The notes under the pieces are model-generated. The model was not told the DNA's origin, did no database searches, and worked only from the letters and a program-made list of their open reading frames with translations. A stretch of 64,000 nt of DNA from assembly GCA_963576475.1 (NCBI GenBank), contig OY754964.1, positions 4,335,649 through 4,399,648 on the forward strand. The letters run 5' to 3'. Below, piece by piece: positions 21,079 through 32,202 of this stretch. The DNA comes from Molanna angustata. Taxonomy: Eukaryota > Arthropoda > Insecta > Trichoptera > Molannidae. Position 1 is the first letter of the stretch, and every line of letters starts with the position of its first letter. The position numbers and the translations under genes were made by a program.

Positions 21079-21160
21079 CAAATAAATAAAATAGAACTAT
21101 TACCAAGTATTTTTTTTATATTTTTTTAAATTTAAAATATATCTACATTCATTACGTTTA

Positions 21161-21599
21161 GTCTTAGCGTTTAGTGTTGTTTTGTTCACAGAACGGAAGT
21201 TCACAATGAAATTAAAATGAAATACATAATAAAATTCACCGTAGGAGTTTTTAACAAAATAAGTCTGAGTGCTTTTGAAGGTTAAACCATCATCCCAGGA
21301 GGCGATAAATAAATTACCTAATATATTGGTAATAATTATTTAAAATAATCTAAGTTACAATACTGGTAAAAGTTTTGCTTCCTTCAATAAATCGAAAGGA
21401 TATGTTCATGTCGCTGTATTTGTCTCCTAGGAGGTCAATTGCCAGGTGTCTCTTGATCGAAAACGATGCTGGAATTAATAGCATGCCAGAATACAGGTTT
21501 CCACGTTTCGAGCTTCGTGTGAATCTCGAAGGCCGAAAATATGGTGCCTATACATATGTACATACCATCTCGTCGTTTTCCTATTTGGGGTAGGTTAAA
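21161..21599. other. Unassigned DNA with a 72-residue ORF
   Basis: An ORF at 21375-21593 (+) reads MPEYRFPRFELRVNLEGRKY in its middle; not recognised. It runs into the GC-rich block that starts near 21600, so it may be part of the same repeat. Confidence 0.3.
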
Positions 21600-22092
21600 A
21601 CTGGCCTAGGTTGAGGCTCTAAGAGCCTAGGCAGTAAATGCGGGGGTGGGCGGCCGACGCTGTTGCGTCCTCGTCAATTCTGTACTTAGAGAAGAGCAGT
21701 ACGAACGCCTTCAGTCTCGCTCGGCAGTTACTCGTCAAACTGTGGCGACGTCGGGTCAGACATCCTGTGTTGACAACTAGACGTCAAATCTGACAGGTGA
21801 TGATTGCGTCGGATGCCCCCGGTGTTAGCCCGCGGAACCTTCGGACGCCAACACGAGGACCGAGGGGTCAGGGTACAAGCCCCTCCGACTTGAAACGGAG
21901 TGTACATAGCGGCCGATTTTGAGACCAATCGGAGGCCCTGACGTGTGAGGTTGGATTCTCGGGAGCAGTGGTTGAACCCGATGGATGGTGGATATTTTGT
22001 GTTTGTCCGATGTTGCGGCTGCGTCCGGTGGTGAACAGGGCCAATGGGCTCTATAGCGTCGCCGGCGTGGAAGTGGATCGCGATCTCCCTCG
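21600..22092. repeat. GC-rich block, probable 5' region of a retroelement
   Basis: About 490 bp with clearly higher GC and CpG content than the surrounding AT-rich DNA. It ends sharply at about 22092, where a family-P copy begins. ORFs on the minus strand (21728-21928, 21825-22115) overlap in different frames and look like by-products of composition. The texture resembles LINE 5' leaders such as 6847-7114, but no sequence match to that leader was seen. Confidence 0.4.
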
Positions 22093-22106
22093 ATGAACTT
22101 ATAATT

Positions 22107-22457
22107 ACTCCTCACTACCCCAAGAGGATATAGTAAGGAGGTATTAAATGTTATTTTTATTGCAGATTATCAACTAGTATCACGCTGAGATTGTGTTCTG
22201 AAAGATTCATCACAATGTATATGTATGTGTGTGTTATGTACTACGTATTTATTCTACTTAATTATATATGTACTAAAGTACACATTCGATTCTTTTCTAA
22301 TACTCGCTTAGACCCTATTTGATTTTGAGGAATATCTGATTAGGTCTACTCAAATTTTTAACTGTAAAATATTTCAAAGTGACACCAATCTCTAAATTAC
22401 TTTACGGAGTAACTTAGTTATGATGATTATAGCGTTGGCCACAAACGACTCGTTTTT
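22107..22457 (+). repeat. Family P repeat, copy 2 (internally shortened)
   Basis: It begins ACTCCTCACTACCCCAAG and ends AGCGTTGGCCACAAACGACTC. It shares GCAGATTATCAACTAGTATCA with copy 1 and lacks about 200 bp of the interior. Confidence 0.7.
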
Positions 22458-22657
22458 TAATAGACAACGTTTTATTTTTTTTCTATAATTTTTGAAATAA
22501 TTTCTGGAGAATCGAGTTTCTACATTTTTCTTTGTATTAAGTTGGTATGCTAGCGAGATGAGCTCGATTTAAATGCATTCATGGATTGACAACCATTGAA
22601 TCACCACGTTAAATATAGGTATACTAATTTATAAAGTGTAGGGCTCAGTTTATTCGG

Positions 22658-23453
22658 TGACAGGAAAATTATTCGAAAAACAATTATTCGAATGCTCAAT
22701 TTTACGAATGGCAATTATTCGAATCACATTTTTTCGAAAAACAATTTTCCGAACACACAATTATCAGAAATTACAATTGTTCGAATTTTTATGACGTCAT
22801 GTTGGTAGTATTGTGAGAGGAATAAACCATAGATTTTTATTATAATATACTAGATGTCGTAGTTAGCAAATTTTGTATGAATCGAAGTGAGGCATTTTAC
22901 CGGGGGATTTTTGACGTTTTAGTACATTGTTTTTCCATAGAGAATAACGACTAATGTGAATTGTTTTCGGATTTATTAGTCGTAAAAAACACTTTGTTAA
23001 TTTAGATTTAGAGAAAAGTTATTAAGGATGTGTTGAAATGTAAGGAAAACTGAAATATGTTGCCAACCAAAACGTAAAACGCGGGATAGTTCATGACTCA
23101 CTTTTTGCACGGAGTACCTATTACATCTACATAGTATATTATGTACAGTAAATATCTATGGAATTAACAACATGGCGACGCACCGCGCTGTCAAACGTCA
23201 GTTATTAAATATGTGCAAACATACGTACCCAACAATAATACAACAAGTAATAATAGTCTTCATCGATTATATTTTAATGGCAACACATATGTCAAAGAAG
23301 GCAACATAATGACACAAACATATGTATATTAAATTCGGTCAATTGGTATTCCAACAAATGTTAGTTCGAATAATTTGCTTTCGGACAATCTGATAATTGA
23401 TTTTCGAAAAATTGTTATTCGAACAATTGTGTTTCGAAGAATTTTCATGTAAT
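22658..23453. mobile_element. DNA transposon with ATTCGAA-rich terminal inverted repeats
   Basis: Left end GACAGGAAAATTATTCGAAA and the inverted right end share GAAAATT-TTCGAAA-ACAATT-TTCGAAT over roughly 100 bp, built of repeated (A/T)TTCGAA words. CAGTTTATTCGG occurs directly on both sides (22646-22657, 23454-23465), a 12-bp direct repeat that may include a shorter target duplication. The interior of about 550 bp shows no transposase. Superfamily unresolved. Confidence 0.6.
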
Positions 23454-23465
23454 CAGTTTATTCGG

Positions 23466-24353
23466 ATCCCTCTCATTTTGTTCATTACTAAAAAATATTT
23501 CTTTTCTTGAGAGCAAATATCTTGAGACGAACGGATGTGTGTATATTTTGTTGTGAACATATTTTGTCTCCCGTCAAAAGATGTCATTATTACAGTTCGT
23601 GCTGTTTGCACGTAACTGGTTTAGTGCCCATATTGCCATCTCGAAAGTTCCGTGTAGGATGAAAATATTTTACAAATTATGTACCTACATGAATATATCG
23701 CAACATCGTTGTTTTTCAATAAAAAAAATATCGATACCAATAAATCACTGCGCAAACAAAACCGTGGAACATAAAATATTGTACATAGATTATTATTGAT
23801 CTGCAATTCTACATAAATAAAAATAACGAGTGGGTTGTGGCCAACACTTCAATGATAACAACTGTAATAAGTTAGATTTTTTTCATCTTCAAACCGTCAA
23901 TCCTTGAATTCTTTTTACTTTCCGCACTATAAAATAGTGTACGGTAATAGTAATAATAATAATAACTTCCTTGCACCCTGCGCTAGAGACGCAGTTGATA
24001 AATTTTAGAAATTCAGACTAGATTTAAATTAATCAATAAATTATAGAAAATAATAATAATTTCATACTTAACATTAATTTTAACGATTTTTAACGATTGA
24101 TTGACTTCTTAACTATACATTTTTAAGATTGAGACAAGATTATAACGTACTAAGATCGTGTCATGAGTGGTCCTACAGGAAGGATTTTGTAAGTTTGTAT
24201 AGATCAAATAATACAGAAACAAAAAATTATATTTTTAGGATTGTACGAGCCAAGTAATCGAAAATATGATTCACTACCTTTTCAGGTGTAACGAAATCTG
24301 TTGTGTAGTGATACAAGCATGTGCTTCTTTTCGTAAATTGCTGCATACCCGTA
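23466..24353. other. AT-rich DNA with a family-P scrap
   Basis: Positions 23826-23850 match the inverted 3' end of family P (CGAGTGGGTTGTGGCCAAC). ORFs at 23581-23806 on both strands look like chance. A short (AATAAT)n run lies at 23947-23965. Confidence 0.45.
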
Positions 24354-24790
24354 CACCCGTCGCTGGTTACACCATATTTTGGTATTATGTGTACATTTGA
24401 ATAAGCATAACATCACATAACCTCAAGTAGTTAACAAAGGCACAATCGCTAAACCTGTCCTACAAAGAGTATGGTACGAGTGGGACGGTTAAGGACAAAG
24501 TTTAGAAGTAAACTAAGATTATATAAACTTAAGTTACTTTAATCATTAAGAAACTAGACTCAAGAATTAAGGATTGAATCTTGTCACTTCGCCTTTATTT
24601 CTGGAATTATTGATTTTCATTTACTTACGTTCATTCATTCGTACCATCACGGTATATCCCAAAATATGGGGTAACCAGCGACTAGTGTGTAGACGGGTAC
24701 CAGTCTCGTTTCAATCAAAAAGACACTACATTCAGAATGGGTGGTGAACCACTTTGCTTAATTATGCGAGATGTTATTTTGCCTGTTGAA
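24354..24790. repeat. Family E repeat pair in inverted orientation
   Basis: GTCGCTGGTTACACCATATT at about 24360 and its inverse (ATATGGGGTAACCAGCGAC, 24665-24684) flank about 290 bp. The + copy begins CATTCATTCGTACCATCACGG (24632) and also matches 37912-37985, 49335-49480 and 50145-50225. It looks like a LINE/SINE 3' region typical of this genome. Confidence 0.5.
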
Positions 24791-24934
24791 TTTTCGGTTG
24801 TCCGGCTCTTACAGAATACGATGCCCGAATACGATGATTATCTAAGAGTGGAAGGACTGTTCCAAGGCGGTGCCTCAGAGCTATTTATTTATGTGATCAA
24901 AGAAAACTCAGACGGATCTTTACAACAATCTTGA
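24737..24934 (+). CDS. Unidentified short ORF, possible terminal exon or retro-fragment
   Basis: 65 codons. The first ~15 overlap family-E repeat sequence, so the ATG is not trustworthy. From 24815, after CTCTTACAG (a plausible 3' splice site), the sequence reads MPEYDDYLRVEGLFQGG and ends SDGSLQQS then TGA-TAG. Codon use and GC content of this second half look more coding than the surroundings. I do not recognise the protein. Alternatives are a terminal exon of a host gene or a processed remnant. Confidence 0.3.
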   Translation: MGGEPLCLIMRDVILPVEFSVVRLLQNTMPEYDDYLRVEGLFQGGASELFIYVIKENSDGSLQQS

Positions 24935-25256
24935 TAGCAAAATCATTTGACTTGAGAATCGACTAAACTCGAAGGTCGTAAACATATTTCGGATGAAAAA
25001 TGATGTTGAAAAAAATAAGATTATATTGTTAATATTTTTTAAATATTTATTTATTTATTCATACAAACACTGATGACACTACAATAACTATTGAATCTAC
25101 AAGGCTCCACTATAAAATACCTATGCTGGGGCCAATGCATCTCGAGACAGTGACACTGTATTAGTTGATGCCAACATCAATCGTATATAAAAAGTCATAA
25201 TTTCACAAACAACAATGGAAATAAAAACAAAAATATAATATTTCCTGATACATTGT
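24935..25256. other. Unassigned AT-rich DNA
   Basis: No ORF or repeat recognised apart from a short ATTT run at 25040-25060. Confidence 0.4.
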
Positions 25257-25820
25257 AAAACGAGTGGGTTCTGGCCAACGCTAAACTCCTTACTAACAAG
25301 TCATTCTATATAGTATTCAAATTTTGTATGGAAAATATTCAGCATTTTCACGAAATGAGTTTGTTAAATTATTTTTTATTTAAATATTTTATTACGAAAA
25401 CTTGATAACCCTTCAATGCCATTTAATGAAAGTTATGTGTCTTTAACCAATTTGAAAATAAAAATTTCAAATTTTATTTTTCCTGAGCTTGGGGTCACTT
25501 TGAAATATTTGACAGTTAAAAAAATTGAGAAGCACTATTCAGATATCCTTCAAAATCTAATGGGGTCTAAGCGAGTATTAGATATACTTATTACATAATT
25601 TGAAAATAATCGAATGAGTACTTTAGTCTATGATAGATAAAGTAAAATAAACACGCCGTACATATCACACAGCACATAGCACACACATAGATACATTGTG
25701 ACGAAACTTTCAGAATACAATCTCAGCTTGATGATAGTTGATAATCTGCCATAAAAAAATAGCCTTAAACATTGCGTAATCATAACTTACCACTATATCC
25801 CCTTGGGATAGTGAGGAGTT
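25257..25820 (-). repeat. Family P repeat, copy 3
   Basis: Minus-strand copy: it starts (in + coordinates) with AACGAGTGGGTTCTGGCCAACG and ends with GATAGTGAGGAGTT. It is close to full length. The ORF at 25416-25598 lies within it and is not counted as a gene. Confidence 0.75.
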
Positions 25821-27091
25821 AAAAATAATTTATAACAATTCACCGTGTGGCACAAGATTGGAATAGTGCTTCTCCTCTATTCTTTTATCAGCATTTTAGA
25901 GATAATATAATATAGTAGATAGTCGAAAAAACAATAGGAAAAATAACATCTCGCATAATTCAGAAATAAGGTTCAAGATCCCAAAAAAAGTATTTTTTAA
26001 AATTTTATTAAAGAAGAATGATGTTGAATGATGAAATAAAATAAATAAAAATAATCAAGTAGAAGAAAAAAAGTTAAAATGATTAATGTAAATAGACTTA
26101 AAGATTGAAAATTTTAAATAAATTTTTTTCAACAGAAAAATCTAAATTACTGATACAAAATTTCTAGCAAGGGAGACAGCGACATCAGCATACTGTCCCT
26201 TATGTATTATATTTGTATAATGGAAGGTATATAAGCATACCGCTAAAAGTATTAGATAAAAAGTATTAGACCTCTTGGTCACTATTCACATCACGTTGTC
26301 GCTTTTTTACAAAAAAAAAATATTATATCCAAAACGAAAAAAAGTAAAGCGTGCGATACATTTTAAAAACTCCTCACGTGGAAAAGAAATATGTTGTTAA
26401 CATTTTTCCCAAAAAAACAAGCAAACACCGGACTTTGTTTATTCGCATTAAAAACCGTCCCGATCAAAACTCTGATAGTTGTGTAATAAAAATTAAAAAA
26501 AAAAACATTTATTGAAAAAAGAACTTCTAGCAACACAAAGTAGTCTATAACTTAAGAGAAGAAAAAAGCGAAAAACTCAAAGCATGGTTGGTACCTAACG
26601 TTAAAGCGAAAAAAGCATAAAAATACCTAATACCAAAGTTTTCATGTAAACTCAAAACAATACGAGAGTTTTAACAATTGAGAAAAGTATTTCTTGAAAT
26701 ATTTCATGGAAATATTATTTAAAGTTGGATAATATTTATGTAGGTACATTTGTACATGTGCTGTGTTGTGTAATCAATTATTATGCTTCATGCAAGTTCT
26801 TTCTATCCCACACCAATTTCTTATAACCAAAATAAAAAGTACTATTTTATCTAAGAAGTATCTTTTATGTACATATCATGTTTTTAAGTACATATTAATA
26901 TCATTCACCAATTCACACTTAGTCTTCCAACGTTGTCAAAGATCGTATATGTTCGTTGATGTAATACATAACTTGTTAATAATCAGGTGTTGTCAGATAA
27001 ATATTTCCTTGAAGATGTTAAATGAGATAGGCGACGTAATATCAGGACTTAGGCTATTTCATATTCTAGTACTCATTTGATGCTTTTAAAT
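25821..27091. other. A-rich unassigned DNA
   Basis: Long A-rich stretches (25980-26160, 26310-26640). An ORF at 26763-27080 (+, 105 residues, MLCNQLLCFMQVLSIPHQFL) is unrecognised and overlaps a family-P edge. No other feature seen. Confidence 0.35.
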
Positions 27092-27242
27092 TTTATGAAT
27101 TTCTAATACTCGCTTAAACCCCAATAGATTTTGAAGAATATCTGATTAGTTCTTCTCATTTTCTAACTCAAATATTTCAAAATGTTATCAAGGTTTCAAA
27201 ACATAATACTAAAATCTAAAATAATTTATAAAAATCATTTCT

Positions 27243-27597
<355 letters not shown>

Positions 27598-27599
27598 TT

Positions 27600-27770
27600 A
27601 TAAAAAAATAATATGTCCTTGTTAAAAAAGTACATATACATCTTCCAACGTTCCCTAAAATATGCAAATAAATGCTTGTGCTATAGGTGAACGAAATCGG
27701 TCGAGGCAGGATTCGAACTCGCGGCCACTGGATTACTAGCCCAGCGCGCTAACCGCTCTGTCATCGACCC
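27600..27770 (-). repeat. tRNA-headed SINE (family S2)
   Basis: The minus strand begins with a tRNA-like head (27699-27769) followed by CCGATTTCGTTCACCTATAG and an A/T-rich tail. A second copy, with a deleted head, is at 55029-55345, where the same CCGATTTCGTTCGCCTATAG occurs. Confidence 0.7.
27699..27769 (-). tRNA. tRNA-like SINE head, Thr(AGT)-like fold
   Basis: 71 nt. The acceptor stem pairs 6 of 7, the anticodon arm has a 5-bp stem with loop CTAGTAA (anticodon AGT), and the T loop is TTCGAAT. The T stem has one mismatch. D-arm and B-box elements (GAGTTCGAATCCTG) are clear. It is joined directly to a SINE body, so I regard it as a promoter head, not a functional tRNA gene. Confidence 0.5.
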
Positions 27771-27773
27771 ATC

Positions 27774-28000
27774 TATTTATTTATTTATTTATTTCTTCTC
27801 GGGCAACTAACAAGTACTATGTTAAATATTAATTTAACACGCACCCAATAACAAGTTGCCGCATTCTGGAGACATACGATATTAATCGTCTCACAGATCC
27901 AGACTGAAAACACAATTAAAAACTGTGTCTCCACCGAGAATCGAACCCGGGACCTTTGTATCAGCAGTCAGATAACCAATCAACTGAGCCACGAAGGCCG
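27774..28000 (-). repeat. tRNA-derived SINE S1, copy 2
   Basis: The inverted form of the family at 11247: tail (TTTA)n at 27774-27792, body CGGGCAACTAAC and CATTCTGGAGAC, head ending CCACGAAGGCCG at 28000. B box GGTTCGATTCTCGG on the minus strand. Confidence 0.9.
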
Positions 28001-28090
28001 ACATTTCATGTAAATGCTGAAAATTTTCCATACAAAATTTGAAAACTTTGTTGGTGACTTGGTAATGAGCATTGGCCAAAACCCACTCGC

Positions 28091-29489
28091 TTTACTTTAT
28101 GATAATGCAGGTTTAAAATCTGATTTCATATTATGTGATTGTTTGTTTAAAGATACTTATGTCTTTCCCATTATAAATAAGACATTATAATTTGTAACTA
28201 ACTAATAATATATAATTAAACTATATAATAATATTCTCGTTATGGTTCATAAAATGATGCTTTAGAAGTTCATGTACCTAATTAAAATATTCAGCGTAAT
28301 AGAACCTGCAGTTGAGTTATATATTATGTGGATTATTATGTAGATCTAATTTAACGTATGACAAGATAAATGGGTTTGCACCTGGTCACGATTTATATGA
28401 CTTGGATGCGATCCAAATATTCTACAATCTAGAAATTACAGGTTATAGTAGACGCCTTGTGGGAAATGGAATATTCCTCCTATTTCAGAGGATAATGAGA
28501 CACATTTGATTCATGATAAGTTTAAAAAATCTCATTCTATCGAAATTACTAACTATTATGATGAGTTATTTCAATGACCTAGCAGTTTGATCATATAATT
28601 AAGTTCTGCAAATTTTATACAACGTATTGCATTTCTATTTGGTCTAAAAATAGAAATATTTGTCTATTTGCGGATTATAGAGAATTGTCAGTCACAAACT
28701 CGTTTACCTGTTGAAGCATGCATTTATGACTGAGATTCGGCCAGCAAAAAACTATTTAAATACAATTTTTTTCTACAAATTTTGAAAAACTCTAAAAAAC
28801 ACATAGTATGAACATTTTCCATGATATCTCCCAAGCATTTAATGTTGGAAACTGCGAGATCATTACTGTCCACTATTATAATGGTGGGAAGTAAAATGCG
28901 TTGTCTGAAAAAATATTCACATACCTAGTATTAAATAATGCTATTGATGTTTGAAAAAAATATACTTAGGGAAATCTTTGGTCCAACTTACACGGAAGGG
29001 CAATGGAGAATACGGTGAGCGAGAAGCAACTTAAAATGAACCTTTTGTAGTCTGATTCATAAAATTTCAGCACATACGTTGGCTTGGATATGTCTTCCGG
29101 ATGGATCATGACCGTACTCTGAAAAAGTATGAAACATGTCAACCTTGGTTGAGATTGCAGGGCGATGTGTAATGTGGTGTCAGAACAATGGAACTGACAA
29201 ATTGCATAGACTGCTGATAGGGAGGGATGGAAATGATTCTCGAGGAGGCCAGGGTCCGCAGCGGACTGTAGCGCCAATGATTAAAATGAAAATGTGTGGT
29301 GCTGTCCTATCAAATCAAAAATATCTGATTTTTTTCAAAATCCTTTTTACATTTACATTAGTTTCTGATGTAATTTGGTACAAATTTGTTACTAAGCTCA
29401 TGCAGTAAGGAAATAAAATGTGTAACATAATATAGATAAATAATTTTAAGGCAAACTTTTGAATTTGAGTCATCAGAAATCATCATCAT
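28091..29489. other. Intronic AT-rich DNA, nothing certain
   Basis: No exon recognised upstream of the Shaw exon. At about 29220-29290 a less AT-rich stretch (GAGGAGGCCAGGGTCCGC) resembles LINE 3' tails, weakly. Other ORFs are short and unsupported. Confidence 0.35.
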
Positions 29490-29620
29490 CTTCGGATTGA
29501 GTATCTTAACATATTATAGAACTCCATATGATAATTATATCCATGATATGAGTAATCATGAGAGTTATAATTTCCCCGTTTGACCGGACTTGTCCCCCTT
29601 TTCCCCCCATTATTATTTCT
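29490..29620 (+). repeat. Family D repeat, copy 1
   Basis: ATATTATAGAACTCCAT, ATAATTAT and GTTTGACCGGAC followed by a CCCCC run; the same order occurs at 61860-61975. Class unknown. Confidence 0.5.
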
Positions 29621-29850
29621 TAATTGTGGATTAACTACTCTACTTGGCTATGCCTATCTCAGAGTATCTTAACCAAACAGTCCAAATACCATATCTTAAA
29701 TTAACTTCTTATATACGGTTATCAACGCATGATTCAAAATTATCAATATACTGATTATATTTTTGTATCATTCACCATATTATATCAGTGATATTTAAAA
29801 TGTCTGTTTATATTCGAAAGGTTGAAAATGTGTTTTTTTTATTATTTCAG

Positions 29851-30000
29851 ATATGAGACGTACAAAGCAACCCTGAAGAAAATCCCAGCCACACGACTTT
29901 CCAGACTAACTGAGGCCCTAGCTAACTATGACCCTATTCTCAATGAATATTTCTTCGATAGGCATCCTGGGGTATTCGCGCAAGTCCTTAATTACTACAG
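29851..30000 (+). CDS. Shaw: Internal exon of a Shaw (Kv3) potassium channel, T1 domain
   Basis: 150-bp exon bounded by TTATTTCAG (acceptor) and GTAAGA (donor). After one base of a split codon it reads [20 protein letters not shown], then [19 protein letters not shown] and FAQVLNYY, ending with two bases of a split Arg codon. This is the first half of the T1/BTB tetramerisation domain of Shaw-type voltage-gated potassium channels; the FDRHPG motif is diagnostic of Kv T1 domains. T1 lies on the cytoplasmic N-terminus and governs subfamily-specific tetramer assembly. The preceding exon should supply the N-terminus up to the GGI(R) motif and the next should continue TGKLHYP; neither is in the window as far as I can see, so introns are long on both sides. 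Kv3 identity is from memory of the family. Confidence 0.87.
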
Positions 30001-30439
30001 GTAAGAATTTACCCCATTCCAAGGATAGATCCTCAAAAGTACCCACCCTCTATTATCCGCATGAACACCGCTGTCATAATTACCCAATAAAGGTTGTCAG
30101 CCAGTCCCTAAAAGGTATTTGAACAGGATACACTAATGTAATTCAAGTACCTACCTGTAATGATAATTTATTCATAGTTTCAGTTTTCCAATTTATGGAA
30201 ATTCGAAAATTTATTGAATTTCAATAAGCATTTGATCTCTTTTGCTTTGAATAAATTACTATTTTTTTGTTTCTTTGAAAGAACCATTTTTTTACGTACG
30301 ATCACAAATATTTGCTGCTCCCAATGTTTTAACTTTTTATTGGCTACACCAGTCCAATAATCATTTTTGGAGAATATATTATAAAATTTAAAAAAGTTTC
30401 CATTCTCTTTTTAGCATTTAGGAGATGGCAAAAAAGCTA

Positions 30440-30905
30440 CAACGATCGGCACTGAACCTCCTGATTTTGAGATTCCATTCCAAGATTTTATCTCAATTCT
30501 TAAAAAGCACCTCTTGGCTGATCGGTCATATGAATAAGAAATGTCAAGCCATGTGAAAAGAACTGCTCATGTACGAATGTCAATGAGTGATACGAATGAC
30601 AATTCCATCCAAACCCTGTTTCATGGAAAAAAAACGTCAAAATGATATGTTTCAAACATATTTAGAATGAGAATTGGTCACTGTGTGATCGCATGCCATC
30701 TATACAAAAAAAAACATAAGGGATAGTTTTTGTGGGATCGTGGAGAGATGGAAACTTTAAATCACGTTTTAATGGAGTGTCCAATTTACGGCAAATTCGA
30801 CTTTCATTCCAAGCTGCTTTTTCCTCTGCCTGTTAATGTCACATCTTCTCTCCCTACATTAATCCAAAGTTTACGCATACGTATCAAAATTCATTAATTT
30901 TAATT
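30440..30905 (+). mobile_element. I-type LINE C-terminal fragment
   Basis: The + strand reads RIGHCVIACHLYKKK at about 30670-30715, then ETLNHVLMECPIYGKF at 30750-30800. This is the pattern TGHC...LCxCG-xE-xxHxxxxCP after the RNase H of I-group LINEs, with the first Cys pair eroded. Stops are frequent; it is an old fragment in the presumed Shaw intron. Confidence 0.6.
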
Positions 30906-30968
30906 AAATAAATATTTAAGATAATTGAACTCCCTAAAAATTCGATAAAATTTCCACAGCTCCATATC

Positions 30969-31637
30969 TTGTTCAGACCAAATCAAACCGCCTCCACTCA
31001 CTTTTATATTTATATCGAACCACCTTTCTTGCAGTCTTTCAACACTTTTTATTTCGGTTGTTGGTCGCCATTTCCGCACTTATTTGGTCCATCTAGAAAA
31101 AAATCCAAAATATCTTTTTTAAGTGAAAAAAAAACTCCTTATATAAGTGTGCTGATCAAAGTAGAGCCATTAAATAGGCCAACCTTTAGGATCAGCAAGA
31201 ATTCCTTGACGTATTATACCCAAAATATTAATCCCTGGTTATTAAATCGCAAATGGTACTCCTTGATGCGTGGAACTATTCATACCTACGAAATATTGTC
31301 CCTGTACATCTCTGTTGACCGTAAGATATTTATTTTTTTATTTATTTATTTATAACAATTAACAATATCATTTTACATATTATTATAAATCCACCTCACT
31401 AGGCTTTGCCTGTACCGAGGTGGAATATTTCAGAATCACATCAATACATTTATATACAATATTTTCATCGTATTTCATCATACAGTTTCCATGAAAATGC
31501 TTATTTTATATAGTAACATGTCATGACTTATATGCATATGCATCCAAACATAATATATCAAACAATAAACTTATAAGTATACATATGTATCCAAACAAAA
31601 ATATATCAAACAATAAATAAAAACACTAATTTAAACA
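30969..31637. other. Unassigned region with LINE-like 3' UTR
   Basis: An ORF at 30969-31355 (+, 128 residues) is unrecognised. From 31320 a (TTTA)n run and ACTAGGCTTTGCCTGTACCG resemble the inverted 3' UTR of Jockey-like elements (compare AGGCAAAGCCT at 54632-54642), matching the minus-strand LINE end at 31828-32045. Confidence 0.4.
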
Positions 31638-31653
31638 CTAAATATAAGGCCTG

Positions 31654-31806
<153 letters not shown>

Positions 31807-31827
31807 AACACATCATGTTCAAGTGTA

Positions 31828-32045
31828 CTAGGAAGGGACATAGGTAAGCATCTTTTCAGTTTCCTTTCTTCCCACTTTTAACAACCAGTCCGCCAACAAC
31901 CATTTTTTATCTTGAACTGTATTAAACAGCCTGGATGCCAAAAATGAGAAGTGCCTATGTGCGAATTCGGTTCTGGTCCTGGGCACCTTGTAATGCTTCC
32001 GATTACGGCATCTCGTTGAAAGTTGATGGGATAGTGGTATCAACA
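31828..32045 (-). mobile_element. LINE C-terminal fragment (Jockey/CR1-like)
   Basis: The minus strand reads RTRTEFAHRHFSFLASRLFN then KKWLLADWLLKVGRKETEKM. The FSYLxxRLFN and WLL-GR spacing is typical of a C-terminal LINE segment. The frame is open here; upstream sequence is lost. Confidence 0.6.
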
Positions 32046-32202
32046 GATGTCGATGCTAGTACATATTATATGTATAAACAGAATATTCATATAACAAATA
32101 CATATGAGGCAGAGGATGTAAAGGCCAATTTTTTTTCTCTACATATGGTCTCAAAAAAGGTTCTAAATAAAATCTAGTAAATTTTTTGTGCCTTTATAGA
32201 CC

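Larger units (their letters stand above)
20779..21147. mobile_element. Inverted-repeat insertion with hammerhead cores (Penelope-like terminus), a
   Basis: A 369-bp insertion flanked by a 13-bp direct repeat TTCATTACGTTTA (20766-20778 and 21148-21160). Two arms of about 105 bp (about 20855-20955 and 21028-21125) are inverted copies around a spacer of about 75 bp. Each arm contains CTGACGA...GAAA separated by a hairpin. A one-sided tail (20779-20850) contains AATGGAGTT on the minus strand, also found in the insertion at 55060-55277. Long variable target duplications, inverted terminal pieces and hammerhead motifs are known features of Penelope-like elements. No protein-coding part is present. 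Confidence 0.6.

Noticed and set aside
21600..22092. CpG-island promoter of a host gene
   Set aside because: No adjacent coding exon is visible and the block abuts a repeat; a retroelement leader is simpler.
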